In this document: in pieces, positions 17,019 to 25,836 of the stretch
How positions within the stretch are numbered: the stretch's first letter is position 1
Layout of the letters: each line of letters starts with the position of its first letter
Source: Leptolyngbya sp. BC1307
Lineage (GTDB): Bacteria > Cyanobacteriota > Cyanobacteriia > Phormidesmidales > Phormidesmidaceae
Direction: 5' to 3'
DNA: 64,000 bases
Assembly: GCF_002286735.1 (NCBI RefSeq)
Contig: NZ_NRTA01000013.1
Location: 1-64,000, forward strand
Notes under the pieces: model-generated
The model's database searches: none
Told to the model about the DNA's origin: nothing
Seen by the model: the letters and a program-made list of their open reading frames with translations, nothing else
Translations under genes and position numbers: made by a program

Positions 17019-17647
17019 AGCTTAGAAATCCTGATACTAAAGCAAATAAAAGGTAGCGTAGATTTGATTACGCCAGCGGAAAGCTCTTAGCTAAAGAGCA
17101 TTCGGTGCGAATGGCGCTATCGATAGGTTTCTCTACTTTACTTCTTGATATAATAGAAGCCTCAGTAAACTTTTCATAATTCACTCATACCTTAACAAAA
17201 AAACCCTCTCTTACCGAGTCGCAAGTCGCCTATAAATATTTGCTGACCTTAGAATTTTGTGACTGAGCATAGGTTGCCGATCAACCCCTCACATTTGGGC
17301 CGGTAGCGCTGGCGCTGCTGCATCAGGGCAAAGAGACGAGCCCAAAAGGCAGGCACTCACTTCATCAAACGTTTTTACGCTTAGCAACTTTTTGGGCGTT
17401 GGCCTTTTCAAACATTCTCTAAGGGGCATTCTCGTTTCGGTCGATCCACGGTTAAACTAGGGCTAAGGGTTTAGGTTGGCCATAGCTGTGAGATTCTATT
17501 TTGACAAATCTCAGTCATAAGGTCAGTCAGAGATAAGGTCAATCAGCTATAAGATCAACCGGAAAATCTGCTAACCCGATGGCGCACAAGCGTACCTGGC
17601 GCAGCGGCATTACACGACCAGGTCATCGATTCGGAGATGGTTTAGGA
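17019..17647. other. Divergent intergenic region
   Basis: About 630 bp between the minus-strand response regulator and the CPP1-like gene. It must hold both promoters. A TATAAT sequence is at about 17147-17152. A degenerate triple 16-bp repeat lies at 17517-17564. The reading frame of the right-hand gene is open back to 17579, but that extension has no ribosome binding site. No RNA gene was recognised. Confidence 0.5.
17517..17564 (+). repeat. Three 16-bp tandem repeats upstream of the CPP1-like gene
   Basis: Units begin at 17517, 17533 and 17549, each starting ATAAGGTCA or ATAAGATCA followed by a TCAG- or ACC-type end. They lie about 85-130 nt before the start codon. Period 16 is near 1.5 helical turns. 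They could bind a regulator or be simple slippage products. Confidence 0.6.
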
Positions 17648-18292
17648 ATGAGCGAACAAAACGTTTATTACGAAACGTTAGGGCTAACAGAGGCGTCTTC
17701 TTTCGAAGAGGTTCAGTCTGCTAAAGCGCGCCTGGTTGCAGAATGCGAGGATAACCCTCAGAAAAAAGAATCTATCGAAGCCGCCTATGACGCGATTTTG
17801 ATGGAACGCCTCCGGCTGCGGCAAGAGGGCAAGATTAAAGTGCCTGATCGCATTCGCTTTGCTGAAAAGCAGGCCAAATCATCTGTGCCAACTACTGCTC
17901 GCAATAGCCCATTAAGCAACGTTGGGTCGCAGTGGTTTACAGACTTACTCGACCAGCCCGAAAGTAGTAATGAGCTGCTCTGGCCATCGATTATTTTTGC
18001 GGGCTTGGCCGGGCTGAGCTGGGTGCTAACGTCTGAGGACGCCCTCGGCGCTTCTCTTGCCCTGGCGCTAGGCATGATGTGTGCCGTCTATTTTCTCAAT
18101 CAGAAAACGCGAAAGCTCTGGCGTTCTATGGGTCTAGCGGCGGTCGGCTTGGCGGTCGGCTTGGGGCTGGGATTGATAGTCGTACAGATTTTTAGCAGCC
18201 AGGGGACAGCGTTGAGCGATAGTCAGGTATCCTCTCTCTCAACCAGTATTACCCTGCTAGTGCTGTGGTTTTTCACGGGCTTCCTACGGTAG
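17648..18292 (+). CDS. CPP1-like (DUF3353) J-like membrane protein
   Basis: A 214-residue protein. The N-terminal soluble domain (about 1-75) resembles a J domain without the HPD motif (YYETLGLTEASSFEEVQSAK, then EAAYDAILMERLRLRQEGKIKVPDRIRFAE). Three or four membrane helices follow (WPSIIFAGLAGLSWVL, ALGASLALALGMMCAVYFL, LAAVGLAVGLGLGLIVVQ, ITLLVLWFFTGFL). The plant relative CPP1 stabilises protochlorophyllide oxidoreductase and acts in plastid protein import; the cyanobacterial role is not established. ATG 17648 is chosen for its TTTAGGA leader; an upstream ATG at 17579 is in frame. The gene ends 7 nt before the convergent hppD stop. Confidence 0.85.
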   Translation: MSEQNVYYETLGLTEASSFEEVQSAKARLVAECEDNPQKKESIEAAYDAILMERLRLRQEGKIKVPDRIRFAEKQAKSSVPTTARNSPLSNVGSQWFTDLLDQPESSNELLWPSIIFAGLAGLSWVLTSEDALGASLALALGMMCAVYFLNQKTRKLWRSMGLAAVGLAVGLGLGLIVVQIFSSQGTALSDSQVSSLSTSITLLVLWFFTGFLR

Positions 18293-18299
18293 CTAGCGC

Positions 18300-19361
18300 T
18301 CAGCTCAGGTGACCTCGCTTTCTCTGGGCTCGCTCAATGGCTTCAAAGAGCGCTTGAAAGTTGCCTTCCCCAAATCCTTGGGCGACCTTAGTTTGACCGT
18401 TTTCTCGGTAGGCACTGCGCTGAATAATTTCAAAGAAAAAGGTAGGCTCCGCAAAAATTGGCTGAGTGAAGGTTTGTAGCAGCATTCCCTGCTGTCCACC
18501 AGCGGCCCAGTCGAGTAAGAGCTGCTGCTGGCTAATAGCCGAGATATCGCCCAGAGGGCGGTCTGGTCGCTGGCAGAGATCTTCGTAATAGGTGGCTGGC
18601 ACGCTGATTAAGTCGAGCCCCTGCTGCCGGAAGTGGGCGATCGCTTCCACCGCATCTGCGCAGCGCAGCGCCACGTGCTGCACCCCGGACCCCCGGTTAT
18701 GGTGTAAAAATTCTTGAATTTGAGAATTGCCCGAACTGGGCTCGTTGATCGGTATTTGCAGCGTGCCCTGAGGATGAACTAAAACCTGACTGCGCAACCC
18801 TGAGTAAGCCGTATTGATGTCGAATCGCTGCCCGGGCAACAGACCAAACAGCTGCTGATACCAGTCTGAGGCAGCAGCCAGCTCACCCTGGGGCACATTG
18901 ATCACCGCGTGATCAATCGCTGAGAGCTGAGCGGCCTTTGTTTGCTGCGTCAGTATCCACTGCGACGACACCTCGACTATCGTGTGGCGCAGGTCGGCCC
19001 AGCCCTTTAGCTGACACTGCCGCTGGCCAGTAGTATCAACGCTGACTTCGCCGAGCAAGGCGGTTTGCGCCTGGGCCTGCCTTAGCACCTGGTCAAACTG
19101 GTCAGTGGCAAAGGCGATATCGACTAAGCCCGGCGGATGACGCTGTAGATAGCGATTGACCAGCGAGGGCTGCTCAGAGGTCTGCTCAGAGGGCGGACCA
19201 AATGAAGGGCCAGACAAACGAATCTCAATCGCCCCCTGTACCAAAGCCTCAGTAGCCTCAGCGGCTGAAGTCAACGCCGGCTGGAAACCGAGTTTACGAA
19301 CAAACCAGTCTCGCCAGAGCTCAGCATCTGTAACGTAGAAATGCAGATGGTGAAAGTGCAT
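18300..19361 (-). CDS. 4-hydroxyphenylpyruvate dioxygenase
   Basis: A 353-residue non-haem Fe(II) dioxygenase that converts 4-hydroxyphenylpyruvate to homogentisate. In cyanobacteria this feeds tocopherol (vitamin E) synthesis. Two vicinal-oxygen-chelate domains are seen: the N-terminal one opens HFHHLHFYVTDAELWRDWFV, and the catalytic one starts IDHAVINVPQGEL. Iron ligands by position are His in IDHAVIN, His in GVQHVALRC and Glu in FFFEIIQRS. The product-specific C-terminal helix QGFGEGNFQALFEAIER is present. The family is usually 340-400 residues. Confidence 0.93.
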   Translation of the reverse strand: MHFHHLHFYVTDAELWRDWFVRKLGFQPALTSAAEATEALVQGAIEIRLSGPSFGPPSEQTSEQPSLVNRYLQRHPPGLVDIAFATDQFDQVLRQAQAQTALLGEVSVDTTGQRQCQLKGWADLRHTIVEVSSQWILTQQTKAAQLSAIDHAVINVPQGELAAASDWYQQLFGLLPGQRFDINTAYSGLRSQVLVHPQGTLQIPINEPSSGNSQIQEFLHHNRGSGVQHVALRCADAVEAIAHFRQQGLDLISVPATYYEDLCQRPDRPLGDISAISQQQLLLDWAAGGQQGMLLQTFTQPIFAEPTFFFEIIQRSAYRENGQTKVAQGFGEGNFQALFEAIERAQRKRGHLS

Positions 19362-19684
19362 GGTCTCTTCAGTCGTCCCGGGGGACAGATAAGGTTAGCG
19401 CCCTTGCTGCAGGCGGGATCGGCCTATAAAAGCGGCATCTGTCTATCCACTTAAACCATAGGGCACAATAAGCGCCGACAGTAAGCACCAATGGTGCAAG
19501 TCGGCATTCATCCGCTGCCAGGTGGTCCTGAAAAGGGTACTTGCAAATGCCGAGTAATCATCAGCTCGGCCTTGATCTGAGCTTTTGGTCTGGACCTCGT
19601 CCGCTGGTCAAATGTTGCGAAAGATTGCATTTATTTTCATCGCTTGGGATAATGGCGGCGCTAATCAAGTAAGGAGTGGTTAGA
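19362..19684. other. Intergenic region with competing RNA pairings
   Basis: This gap separates divergent hppD and the RlpA-like gene. It contains the hairpin GCACC-AAT-GGTGC (19485-19497). Two complementary pairs also share the space: GCAAGT (19496-19501) with ACTTGC (19539-19544), and CGGCATT (19502-19508) with AATGCCG (19546-19552). Their order means both cannot easily form together. Confidence 0.45.
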
Positions 19685-20041
19685 TTGATCTCTTTGAAGC
19701 ATCTGTGCGTTCTGAGTAGTTTGTCAGCTGGTCTGCTGACGCCCGTCGCGGCGCTGGCTGAGCCGATGCATGTGAGCTGGTACGGCCCCGGATTTGACGG
19801 TAACTATACCGCTAGTGGCGAAATATTTGACCGCTACGACCACACCGCCGCCCATCCTGACTGGCCTTTCGGTACGCTGGTTCAGCTGACTAATTTTGAC
19901 ACAGGCGCAACGGTGACTGTGCGGATCAATGATCGCTCTGGTGGTGCTCTTGATATTTCTGAGCAGGCGGCTCGCGACTTGGGCACCTACAGCGAAGGTA
20001 TTAAGGCTGTAGATGTAGAGATTGTGCAGTGGGGCTACTAG
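19685..20041 (+). CDS. RlpA-like double-psi beta-barrel protein
   Basis: About 118 residues. A signal peptide (hydrophobic stretch ending VAALAEP) is followed by a double-psi beta-barrel domain: HVSWYGPGFDGNYTASGEIFD, HPDWPFGTLVQLTN, VTVRINDRSGG, and LDISEQAARDLG. The Asp of NDR and the His region are those of RlpA, a septal-ring lytic transglycosylase acting on denuded glycan strands. There is no SPOR domain, so it is a minimal secreted form. TTG 19685 is chosen because AAGGAG sits 8 nt upstream; a GTG at 19676 would overlap that site. The stop lies in a 15-bp tandem duplication. Confidence 0.82.
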   Translation: MISLKHLCVLSSLSAGLLTPVAALAEPMHVSWYGPGFDGNYTASGEIFDRYDHTAAHPDWPFGTLVQLTNFDTGATVTVRINDRSGGALDISEQAARDLGTYSEGIKAVDVEIVQWGY

Positions 20042-20061
20042 CTAGCCGTCTACTAGCTAGC
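20035..20061. repeat. Tandem duplication at the end of the RlpA-like gene
   Basis: CTACTAGCTAGC occurs at 20035-20046 and 20050-20061 (15-bp period). The first copy contains the last codon and the TAG stop of the gene. Confidence 0.8.
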
Positions 20062-20113
20062 TAACCTCATAGCAATAGGCCAGGTCTTTTAGCATTGAGG
20101 TCTAAGGAAGCGG

Positions 20114-20842
20114 GTGCAGCGGATTACTATTAGCGCCGAGCAGCATCAGGGGTCGTCACTGACACTGGCAGCGGAGCAGATTCACTATTTGCTGAGAGTG
20201 CTGCGACTGCGGGCGGGCGATCGCTTCATTGCTCAAGACGGGGCAGGCCAGCAGTGGATAGCCGCCCTGACTGACCAGCCAGATCAAGCTCAGATTATCG
20301 AGGCGATCGCCGCTCAATCTCTGCCGTCTGTGCCACTTCGGCTGATAGCAGCCCTACCTAAAGGCAACAGCTTTGATCAGGTCGTGCGCCAGACCACCGA
20401 GCTAGGCGCGACTCATATCTACCCGGTGCTGAGCGATCGCACTTTGCTCAAACCCAGCGATAGCAAGCTGCGCCGCTGGCAGCGCATTGCCCAAGAAGCC
20501 GCCGAACAAAGCGAGCGGGTAACCGTTCCTGAAATTTTTGCGCCCACAGACTTTCGGCAATGTCTAACCGACATGGACAGCGAAGGACTGCGCTATCTCT
20601 GCGCCGCTCGCACCGACCGACTTCACCTATTGGCCCATTTGCAAACTCACCTGGTCTCGGCACATTCACCTGCGGTCACTGTAGCGATTGGGCCAGAAGG
20701 TGGATGGACTCCAGATGAAATTACGGTCGCTAGCGCTCAGGGCTATGAAGTTGTTTCACTAGGAGCCGCAGTTTTACGGGCAGTCACCGCGCCAATTACC
20801 GCACTAACCCTCATCACAGCCGCGAGAGAACTCTTGATATAG
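20114..20842 (+). CDS. 16S rRNA m3U1498 methyltransferase RsmE
   Basis: A 242-residue SPOUT-class methyltransferase. An N-terminal PUA-like domain (about 1-70, with HYLLRVLRLRAGD) is followed by the knotted SAM-binding domain with KGNSFDQVVRQTTELGATHIYPV, RTLLKPSDSKLRRWQRIAQEAAEQSER, the IGPEGGWTPDEI motif and LGAAVLRAVTAPI. It methylates N3 of U1498 in 16S rRNA. GTG 20114 follows an AAGGAAG site. It lies 72 nt after the RlpA-like gene. Confidence 0.93.
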   Translation: MQRITISAEQHQGSSLTLAAEQIHYLLRVLRLRAGDRFIAQDGAGQQWIAALTDQPDQAQIIEAIAAQSLPSVPLRLIAALPKGNSFDQVVRQTTELGATHIYPVLSDRTLLKPSDSKLRRWQRIAQEAAEQSERVTVPEIFAPTDFRQCLTDMDSEGLRYLCAARTDRLHLLAHLQTHLVSAHSPAVTVAIGPEGGWTPDEITVASAQGYEVVSLGAAVLRAVTAPITALTLITAARELLI

Positions 20843-20865
20843 CTTGATTTCATCGTATATGCCCG

Positions 20866-20905
20866 GATGTCCAAACCAATTTGTCTTGACTAAGCTGTGG
20901 ACATC
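20866..20905. promoter_or_regulatory. Inverted repeat in the arsR promoter region, candidate operator
   Basis: GATGTCC (20866-20872) and GGACATC (20899-20905) flank a TTGAC sequence at 20886-20890 that could be a -35 element. It is about 70-110 nt before the ArsR-type gene. Autoregulation is usual for this family, so this is a candidate operator, but the arms are short. Confidence 0.3.
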
Positions 20906-20974
20906 TAGCGTCACTGGAGACTACTCCACAACGCAGATATTCGGCGCTATCTCAGGTCAATCTTATTAATCACA

Positions 20975-21259
20975 ATGGCAAAATCATCGGATACCGTTTT
21001 TTCTGGTTTTCATGCGCTTTCCGAGCCCATCCGTATTCAGGTTATTGAACTGCTGCAAGAAGGCGAGTTTTGCGTAGGTGATATGTGCGATCGCCTCAGC
21101 ATTGCCCAGTCTAAGCTGTCTTTTCATCTCAAGACCCTCAAAGAAGCCGGACTGGTGACAGCCAGGCAACAAGGCCGTTGGATGTACTACAGCCTGAACG
21201 CCGATCGCTTTAATGACCTCGAAGGCTATTTGAGCGGCTACGGCAGCTATCCCCGCTAA
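20975..21259 (+). CDS. ArsR/SmtB-family transcriptional repressor
   Basis: A 94-residue winged-helix repressor: LSEPIRIQVIELLQEGEF, recognition helix LSIAQSKLSFHLKTLKEAGLV and wing ARQQGRWMYYSLN. The usual ELCVCDL metal site is replaced by EFCVGDMCD, keeping two cysteines (about residues 31 and 36) five apart. The inducer could be arsenite, another thiophilic metal or a redox signal. No efflux or reductase gene is adjacent. The product is short for the family. An 18-bp tandem duplication covers the stop codon, and a clear terminator follows. Confidence 0.88.
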   Translation: MAKSSDTVFSGFHALSEPIRIQVIELLQEGEFCVGDMCDRLSIAQSKLSFHLKTLKEAGLVTARQQGRWMYYSLNADRFNDLEGYLSGYGSYPR

Positions 21260-21282
21260 GGCCACTATCCCCGCTAAGGCCA
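21247..21282. repeat. 18-bp tandem duplication spanning the arsR stop codon
   Basis: CTATCCCCGCTAAGGCCA is present at 21247-21264 and repeated exactly at 21265-21282. The first copy holds the last codons and the TAA stop. Confidence 0.9.
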
Positions 21283-21379
21283 CTCTAGAGATAGAGATAG
21301 CCAGAGACTACTTTACCGCTCCTAATAAAGTAATAGACGGCCTGTTTCTCCGATAGGTCTTCTAACGTCAGCAGTTTGC

Positions 21380-21422
21380 CCTACATTTCTGGCTTATTCA
21401 GCAGCAATGTAGGCATTTTTTT
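21380..21422 (+). terminator. Rho-independent terminator after arsR
   Basis: CCTACATT (21380-21387) pairs with AATGTAGG (21406-21413), and seven T residues follow (21416-21422). It closes the arsR transcript just before the convergent opcA stop. Confidence 0.8.
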
Positions 21423-21423
21423 G

Positions 21424-22761
21424 TCACTTCTGAGCCATCAGACCTAAAACCTCAGAAGTCGTGGCCAAACTCTCTTCAAACAGCACATCTTCGCCCCACC
21501 GCTGTAGCTGCTGCTCTAGCAATAGATCTGAGCGCTGATCCGAAAGCGAGGTCACCTCCTGTACCAGGCTGCTCTGCGCACTCCCGCCAGACTCCATCCG
21601 CATACAGCCCACCGTCTCTGAGCACAAAATTGTGTTGCAATTGGCCTGAGGATTTGTCGACTGCAAGCGCACACCCGTTAAGTCGCCGAGCACCTCGCCC
21701 TGGTCAATCGCAGGCACCCCTGCTAGCTCAGCTTCTATCCGCCGCCCCCCTTCACCGATAAAGTAGACCCGCTCCAGATCATAGTCACCCCCTTCATACT
21801 CATAGCCTTGAGTTTGCCAATCCAAGCGGCTCGCCAACCAACCTAAGAACATCAGTGCCTGAGCAGGGTTACCCTTTTCGTAGTCAATGCCGACGCGGTC
21901 AACGTCCATCAGTGCCATCCGCCGCTCCGGTGGGTCAAAAGCTGCTGCTGCTAATTCCTGCCAGGGGGCTAGCCGGTACCAGTTGAGATCGGCAATATTA
22001 GTATGCTCATTCACCAGCGTCTGAATTTTGACAATCTCGGACTTGGCATCGCCGTAGTAGCTCGAATCCAAAACCAAACAGCTGCTAGCCAACGCCAGCT
22101 TTTGAAACAGATCTTGCTCAGGGTTAGGCGTCGCCTTCCACCAGATAAACTTAGGCAGGTCTGCAACGGTCAGTGATTCTACCAGATCGCCAACTCTTTC
22201 TAAGGCATCCTTAGTGCCTCGCAGCGTAATATACTCACAGCACCTCAGGTTTCCGTCGCTGCTGCCCTTATGCACCGGGCAATAGGCCGAGACCTGCGCC
22301 GTGACGCCTTCGTCTTCGCCAAAGATAGGACATAGGGTAATTACCCGACAGGGGTTTTGCGCAGCCAGCGGGCCATCAAAGCTAAATCCTCGGATGTCAT
22401 CATTGGGAAAATGCTGTTTCTCAATAGGCAGCTGGCGCACTTCCTGGCGCAGCATGGACAGAGTCTGCGGGTCTACTCGGCCAGTTAGCCTCAGGTCGTA
22501 TTTAACCTGAGCCGCTAGAATCGCCTCTCTAGTTTCTGAGCGGTGTAGCCCGTCTATTTCATTAGTATAAAAACCTAGCGTCGCCAGCAGCTGCTGAATC
22601 TCCTCGGGCTCATAAATCACCATCGTAAAGGTCGCTGCCCGAGCTGCCACCGGCGCTGAGCCCCTGCTGTCCTGATTTTGCCAAATATTTTGCAGCTCAG
22701 CTTCGATCTCGTCTAGAGAAATATCTTTGGGCTTTTGAATCGCCAGAATAGAAGTTGCCAT
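21424..22761 (-). CDS. OpcA, glucose-6-phosphate dehydrogenase assembly protein
   Basis: A 445-residue OpcA. In cyanobacteria it is an allosteric partner that activates G6PDH oligomers, linking the oxidative pentose phosphate pathway to thioredoxin. It starts with MATSILAIQKPKDISLDEIEAELQ. An N-terminal peptidoglycan-binding-like/redox portion has GFYTNEIDGLHRSETREAI, and the conserved core has RCCEYITLRGTKDALERV and FIWWKATPNPEQDLF. Several Cys residues (CRVITLCP, YCPVHKG, LRCCEY) could be redox-active. The gene follows zwf by 133 nt in a fbp-zwf-opcA order typical of cyanobacteria. Confidence 0.93.
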   Translation of the reverse strand: MATSILAIQKPKDISLDEIEAELQNIWQNQDSRGSAPVAARAATFTMVIYEPEEIQQLLATLGFYTNEIDGLHRSETREAILAAQVKYDLRLTGRVDPQTLSMLRQEVRQLPIEKQHFPNDDIRGFSFDGPLAAQNPCRVITLCPIFGEDEGVTAQVSAYCPVHKGSSDGNLRCCEYITLRGTKDALERVGDLVESLTVADLPKFIWWKATPNPEQDLFQKLALASSCLVLDSSYYGDAKSEIVKIQTLVNEHTNIADLNWYRLAPWQELAAAAFDPPERRMALMDVDRVGIDYEKGNPAQALMFLGWLASRLDWQTQGYEYEGGDYDLERVYFIGEGGRRIEAELAGVPAIDQGEVLGDLTGVRLQSTNPQANCNTILCSETVGCMRMESGGSAQSSLVQEVTSLSDQRSDLLLEQQLQRWGEDVLFEESLATTSEVLGLMAQK

Positions 22762-22894
22762 AGCTTTTTATAAAGGAAAGAGCACTGAGTGGAAACAAAA
22801 GCGAAAGGAATAGATCGAGTTTGCTAAGAAACGCCTTTAAAGCATAACGAAAACTAACCAATGAATGACCTTGTGCAAGTACCTGCAGGCTAAT

Positions 22895-24427
22895 CTAGAG
22901 ACGACGCCAGCGGCGGTTAGTCCGATTCAAGAGCAGTTCGGCTTCAATGGGTCCCCAGGTGCCCGCTTCGTATAGCGGAATGCTGTTGGACGCAGCGGGA
23001 GCATCCCACACTTCTAGCAGTGGCGTCAGCACTCGCCACGATTGCTCTACTTCATCGCCCCGAGTGAAGAGCGTCTGGTCGCCGAGCATCGCATCTATCA
23101 GCAAGCGGCTGTAAGCGTCGGTACTGGGCTGACCAAAGGCCGCATCGTAGCGAAAATCCATCTCAACTGAGCGGGTGCGCAGTGAAGAACCAGGCGTCTT
23201 CACTTCAAAGCGCATGGCAATGCCCTCATTAGGTTGAATTCGCAAAGCCAGAATATTGTTATTTAGCTGCTTGGTCGCAGACTGAAACATCAGGTGAGGC
23301 ACAGACTTGAAATGGATAGAAATCTCGGAGACCTTTTTTGGCAGGCGCTTACCCGTTCGCAGGTAGAAAGGGACGCCCTGCCACCGCCAGTTATCTACTC
23401 GCAGGGCTAATGCCGCAAAAGTGTTGTTGGTAGAGCCTTCGGGCACATCGCCTTCATCTCGATAGCCCGGCACTGCTTTGTTCTTCATCCAGCCCGATGA
23501 GTATTGACCGCGAATAGCGCTCTGCGACAGGTCGCTATCGTCAGCCAGGCGAGTAGCTTGCAGCACCTTTACTTTTTCGTTGCGAATGCTGGCCGCATCT
23601 AGAGAGTTCGGGGTTTCCATCGCCGTCAGGCAAAAAAGCTGCATCAGGTGATTTTGCACCATGTCGCGGATTGCGCCAGCCGTCTCGTAATAGCCAGCTC
23701 TACCTTCTAGGCCAACGGTTTCGGCGACGGTGATTTGGACATGATCGACAAACTGACGGTTCCACAAGGGTTCAAAGATGGCGTTGGCGAAGCGGAAGAC
23801 CAGCAGGTTTTGGACAGTTTCCTTACCGAGATAGTGGTCAATTCGGTAGATTTGCTCTTCCTGACAGACGTTGCGCACTTTGTAATTGAGGGTTTGGGCA
23901 GAGGCCAAATCTCGACCAAATGGCTTTTCGATCACCAGTCGCTGTTTGCTCGGGTCTGCCAACATCCCGGCTCCGCCTAACTGCTGGGCGGCTTCAGCAA
24001 AAAACCGGGGCGCAACTGAGAGATAAAATACCCGGTTGCCCTGAGTGCCGCGTTTTTCATCTAGCTCACCTAAGAACTGCTTGAGCCGCTGATAGTCTTC
24101 TGGCTTATCCAGGTTGCCAGGGCAATAGTAAAGCCCTTTAGCAAATTCATCCCAGAGCGCTGGATTGCCGCCCAGTCCGCCGCCAAACTCTTCTACGCCC
24201 TGCTTGAGATGCTCACGAAAGAAATCGTGGCTCCATTCGCGCCGGGCGACGCCGACGATCGTCAGCTCGGGCGGCAACCGCCTTTCTAGCCGCATCTGGT
24301 AGAGGGCGGGAACCAGCTTGCGCTGGGTGAGATCGCCAGAGGCCCCAAAAATCACGAGGATTTGGGGGGCAGGGATGCGGTCATTTTGCAGGCCAACGCG
24401 GAGTGGATTTTCGAGTAGAGAAACCAT
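22895..24427 (-). CDS. Glucose-6-phosphate 1-dehydrogenase
   Basis: A 510-residue Zwf, which oxidises glucose 6-phosphate to 6-phosphogluconolactone with NADP+. It is the entry to the oxidative pentose phosphate pathway and the main dark NADPH source. It shows the NADP-binding [17 protein letters not shown], the substrate-binding [15 protein letters not shown] with catalytic His, and the family-typical [18 protein letters not shown]. The length is normal. It lies between fbp (108 nt upstream) and opcA. Confidence 0.96.
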   Translation of the reverse strand: MVSLLENPLRVGLQNDRIPAPQILVIFGASGDLTQRKLVPALYQMRLERRLPPELTIVGVARREWSHDFFREHLKQGVEEFGGGLGGNPALWDEFAKGLYYCPGNLDKPEDYQRLKQFLGELDEKRGTQGNRVFYLSVAPRFFAEAAQQLGGAGMLADPSKQRLVIEKPFGRDLASAQTLNYKVRNVCQEEQIYRIDHYLGKETVQNLLVFRFANAIFEPLWNRQFVDHVQITVAETVGLEGRAGYYETAGAIRDMVQNHLMQLFCLTAMETPNSLDAASIRNEKVKVLQATRLADDSDLSQSAIRGQYSSGWMKNKAVPGYRDEGDVPEGSTNNTFAALALRVDNWRWQGVPFYLRTGKRLPKKVSEISIHFKSVPHLMFQSATKQLNNNILALRIQPNEGIAMRFEVKTPGSSLRTRSVEMDFRYDAAFGQPSTDAYSRLLIDAMLGDQTLFTRGDEVEQSWRVLTPLLEVWDAPAASNSIPLYEAGTWGPIEAELLLNRTNRRWRRL

Positions 24428-24535
24428 AGCAGCGGTATAGAAGAGAGCGACGGATGGCGAATGGAAAGACGATAGCTGTGGAAAATATCTACTAAAACCG
24501 GAATCTATAAAGTCAGCATCTATACAATCGGCTAT

Positions 24536-25600
24536 TTAACCAAGTGTTCGACCTGATGTTACGGGCGGACGCTCTAGTTCGCGCTCTTGTAAAAACGACT
24601 CTACCAGTGCCACATCTTCGCTGCTGCCAATGATCAGCGGCGTCCGCATGTGAATTTGGTCGGGGTCTACGTCTAAAATCAGCTGCTTGCCGGTCGTTGC
24701 TTTGCCGCTGGCCTGCTCCGCTAAAAAGGCTAGGGGCGCAGATTCGTAGAGCAGTCTGAGCTTGCCATCGGGCTTTTTGAGCGTACCGGGATAGAGGAAC
24801 ACGCCCCCCTGCATTAAGATCCGGTGAAAGTCACCGACCAATGCGCCACTGTAGCGAGCTGAATAGCCCTCATGCCGGTGGACGTAGCGAATATAGTCGC
24901 GATAGGGATCTTCCCACTGCCAGAAGTTACCTTCATTGACGCTGTAGTTAGCGCCGTGGGCGGGAATCTGAATATGTTCACTCGCTAAGATAAATTCGCC
25001 GAGGCTCGGGTCTAGCGTAAAGGCGTGAACGCCTTTGCCAATAGAGTAGACAAACACCGTGCTGGGGCCGTAGAGAATGTAGCCTGCTGCGACCTGATCT
25101 CGACCGGACGTTAGCAGATCAGCGCCGGTTTTATCGGTATCTTCACCCTGCTGACGAATCGAAAAAATCGAACCGACGTTGAGATTGATATCGACATTAG
25201 AGGAGCCGTCGATGGGATCGTACAAAAGCGTATAGCGACCGGTCGCGCAGTTTTCAGGGATGTCGTAGATATCGTCCATTTCTTCGGAGACCAGGCGGCA
25301 GACCAGGCCGCTGCGCTGAAATACGGAGATAAAGACATCGTTGGCGTATACGTCCATCTTTTTGACGGACTCTCCCTGGATGTTCTCACGCCCGGTAAAT
25401 CCCAGCGCATCTTCTACTAGGCCCGCTCGGGTCAGTCGTCTGGCGACCAGCTTGCCAGCCAGCGCGATTCGACTCATCAGGGCGCTGAGATCCTGGGCCT
25501 CAGGACCAAAGCTGTCAAGCTGCTGAAGCACATGCTGCGACAGGGTCATACTGTCACGGTCTAAGGTGTCACCGGCCACGGGCTGATAGCTATCTGCCAT
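24536..25600 (-). CDS. Class I fructose-1,6-bisphosphatase
   Basis: A 354-residue enzyme that hydrolyses fructose 1,6-bisphosphate in gluconeogenesis and, together with the dual-function SBPase/FBPase, in the Calvin cycle. The metal and phosphate site is in [19 protein letters not shown], with upstream Glu residues in LVSEEMDD. The substrate region [27 protein letters not shown] is present. Cyanobacterial class I length and start ([10 protein letters not shown]) fit. It is first in the fbp-zwf-opcA group. Confidence 0.95.
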   Translation of the reverse strand: MADSYQPVAGDTLDRDSMTLSQHVLQQLDSFGPEAQDLSALMSRIALAGKLVARRLTRAGLVEDALGFTGRENIQGESVKKMDVYANDVFISVFQRSGLVCRLVSEEMDDIYDIPENCATGRYTLLYDPIDGSSNVDINLNVGSIFSIRQQGEDTDKTGADLLTSGRDQVAAGYILYGPSTVFVYSIGKGVHAFTLDPSLGEFILASEHIQIPAHGANYSVNEGNFWQWEDPYRDYIRYVHRHEGYSARYSGALVGDFHRILMQGGVFLYPGTLKKPDGKLRLLYESAPLAFLAEQASGKATTGKQLILDVDPDQIHMRTPLIIGSSEDVALVESFLQERELERPPVTSGRTLG

Positions 25601-25836
25601 ACTTGATTTCCTCTTTAGGGCTGTGTTTGTTTTTAGATCAGCTTTTTAGTCGGGTCGCTCTTTCAGTGCCTCTATCTTAAGAAGGACGCTCGAATTCATA
25701 AATCAACCTTTAGACGAACTATAGAAAGTCCCTGAGATAGATATTTTTCTTAACAGAGAAAATCATAAAACATAGCGCGGTTAGCTGAGGCCGATGGCTA
25801 AAGGCTGTCTCGGATCCAGTTTTGACGGTTCTCGTT

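Noticed and set aside
19496-19552. A classical H-type pseudoknot from the two crossing pairings.
   Set aside because: The connecting loops would be 0 and 1 nt, too short to span 6-7 bp stems; competing hairpins are more likely.
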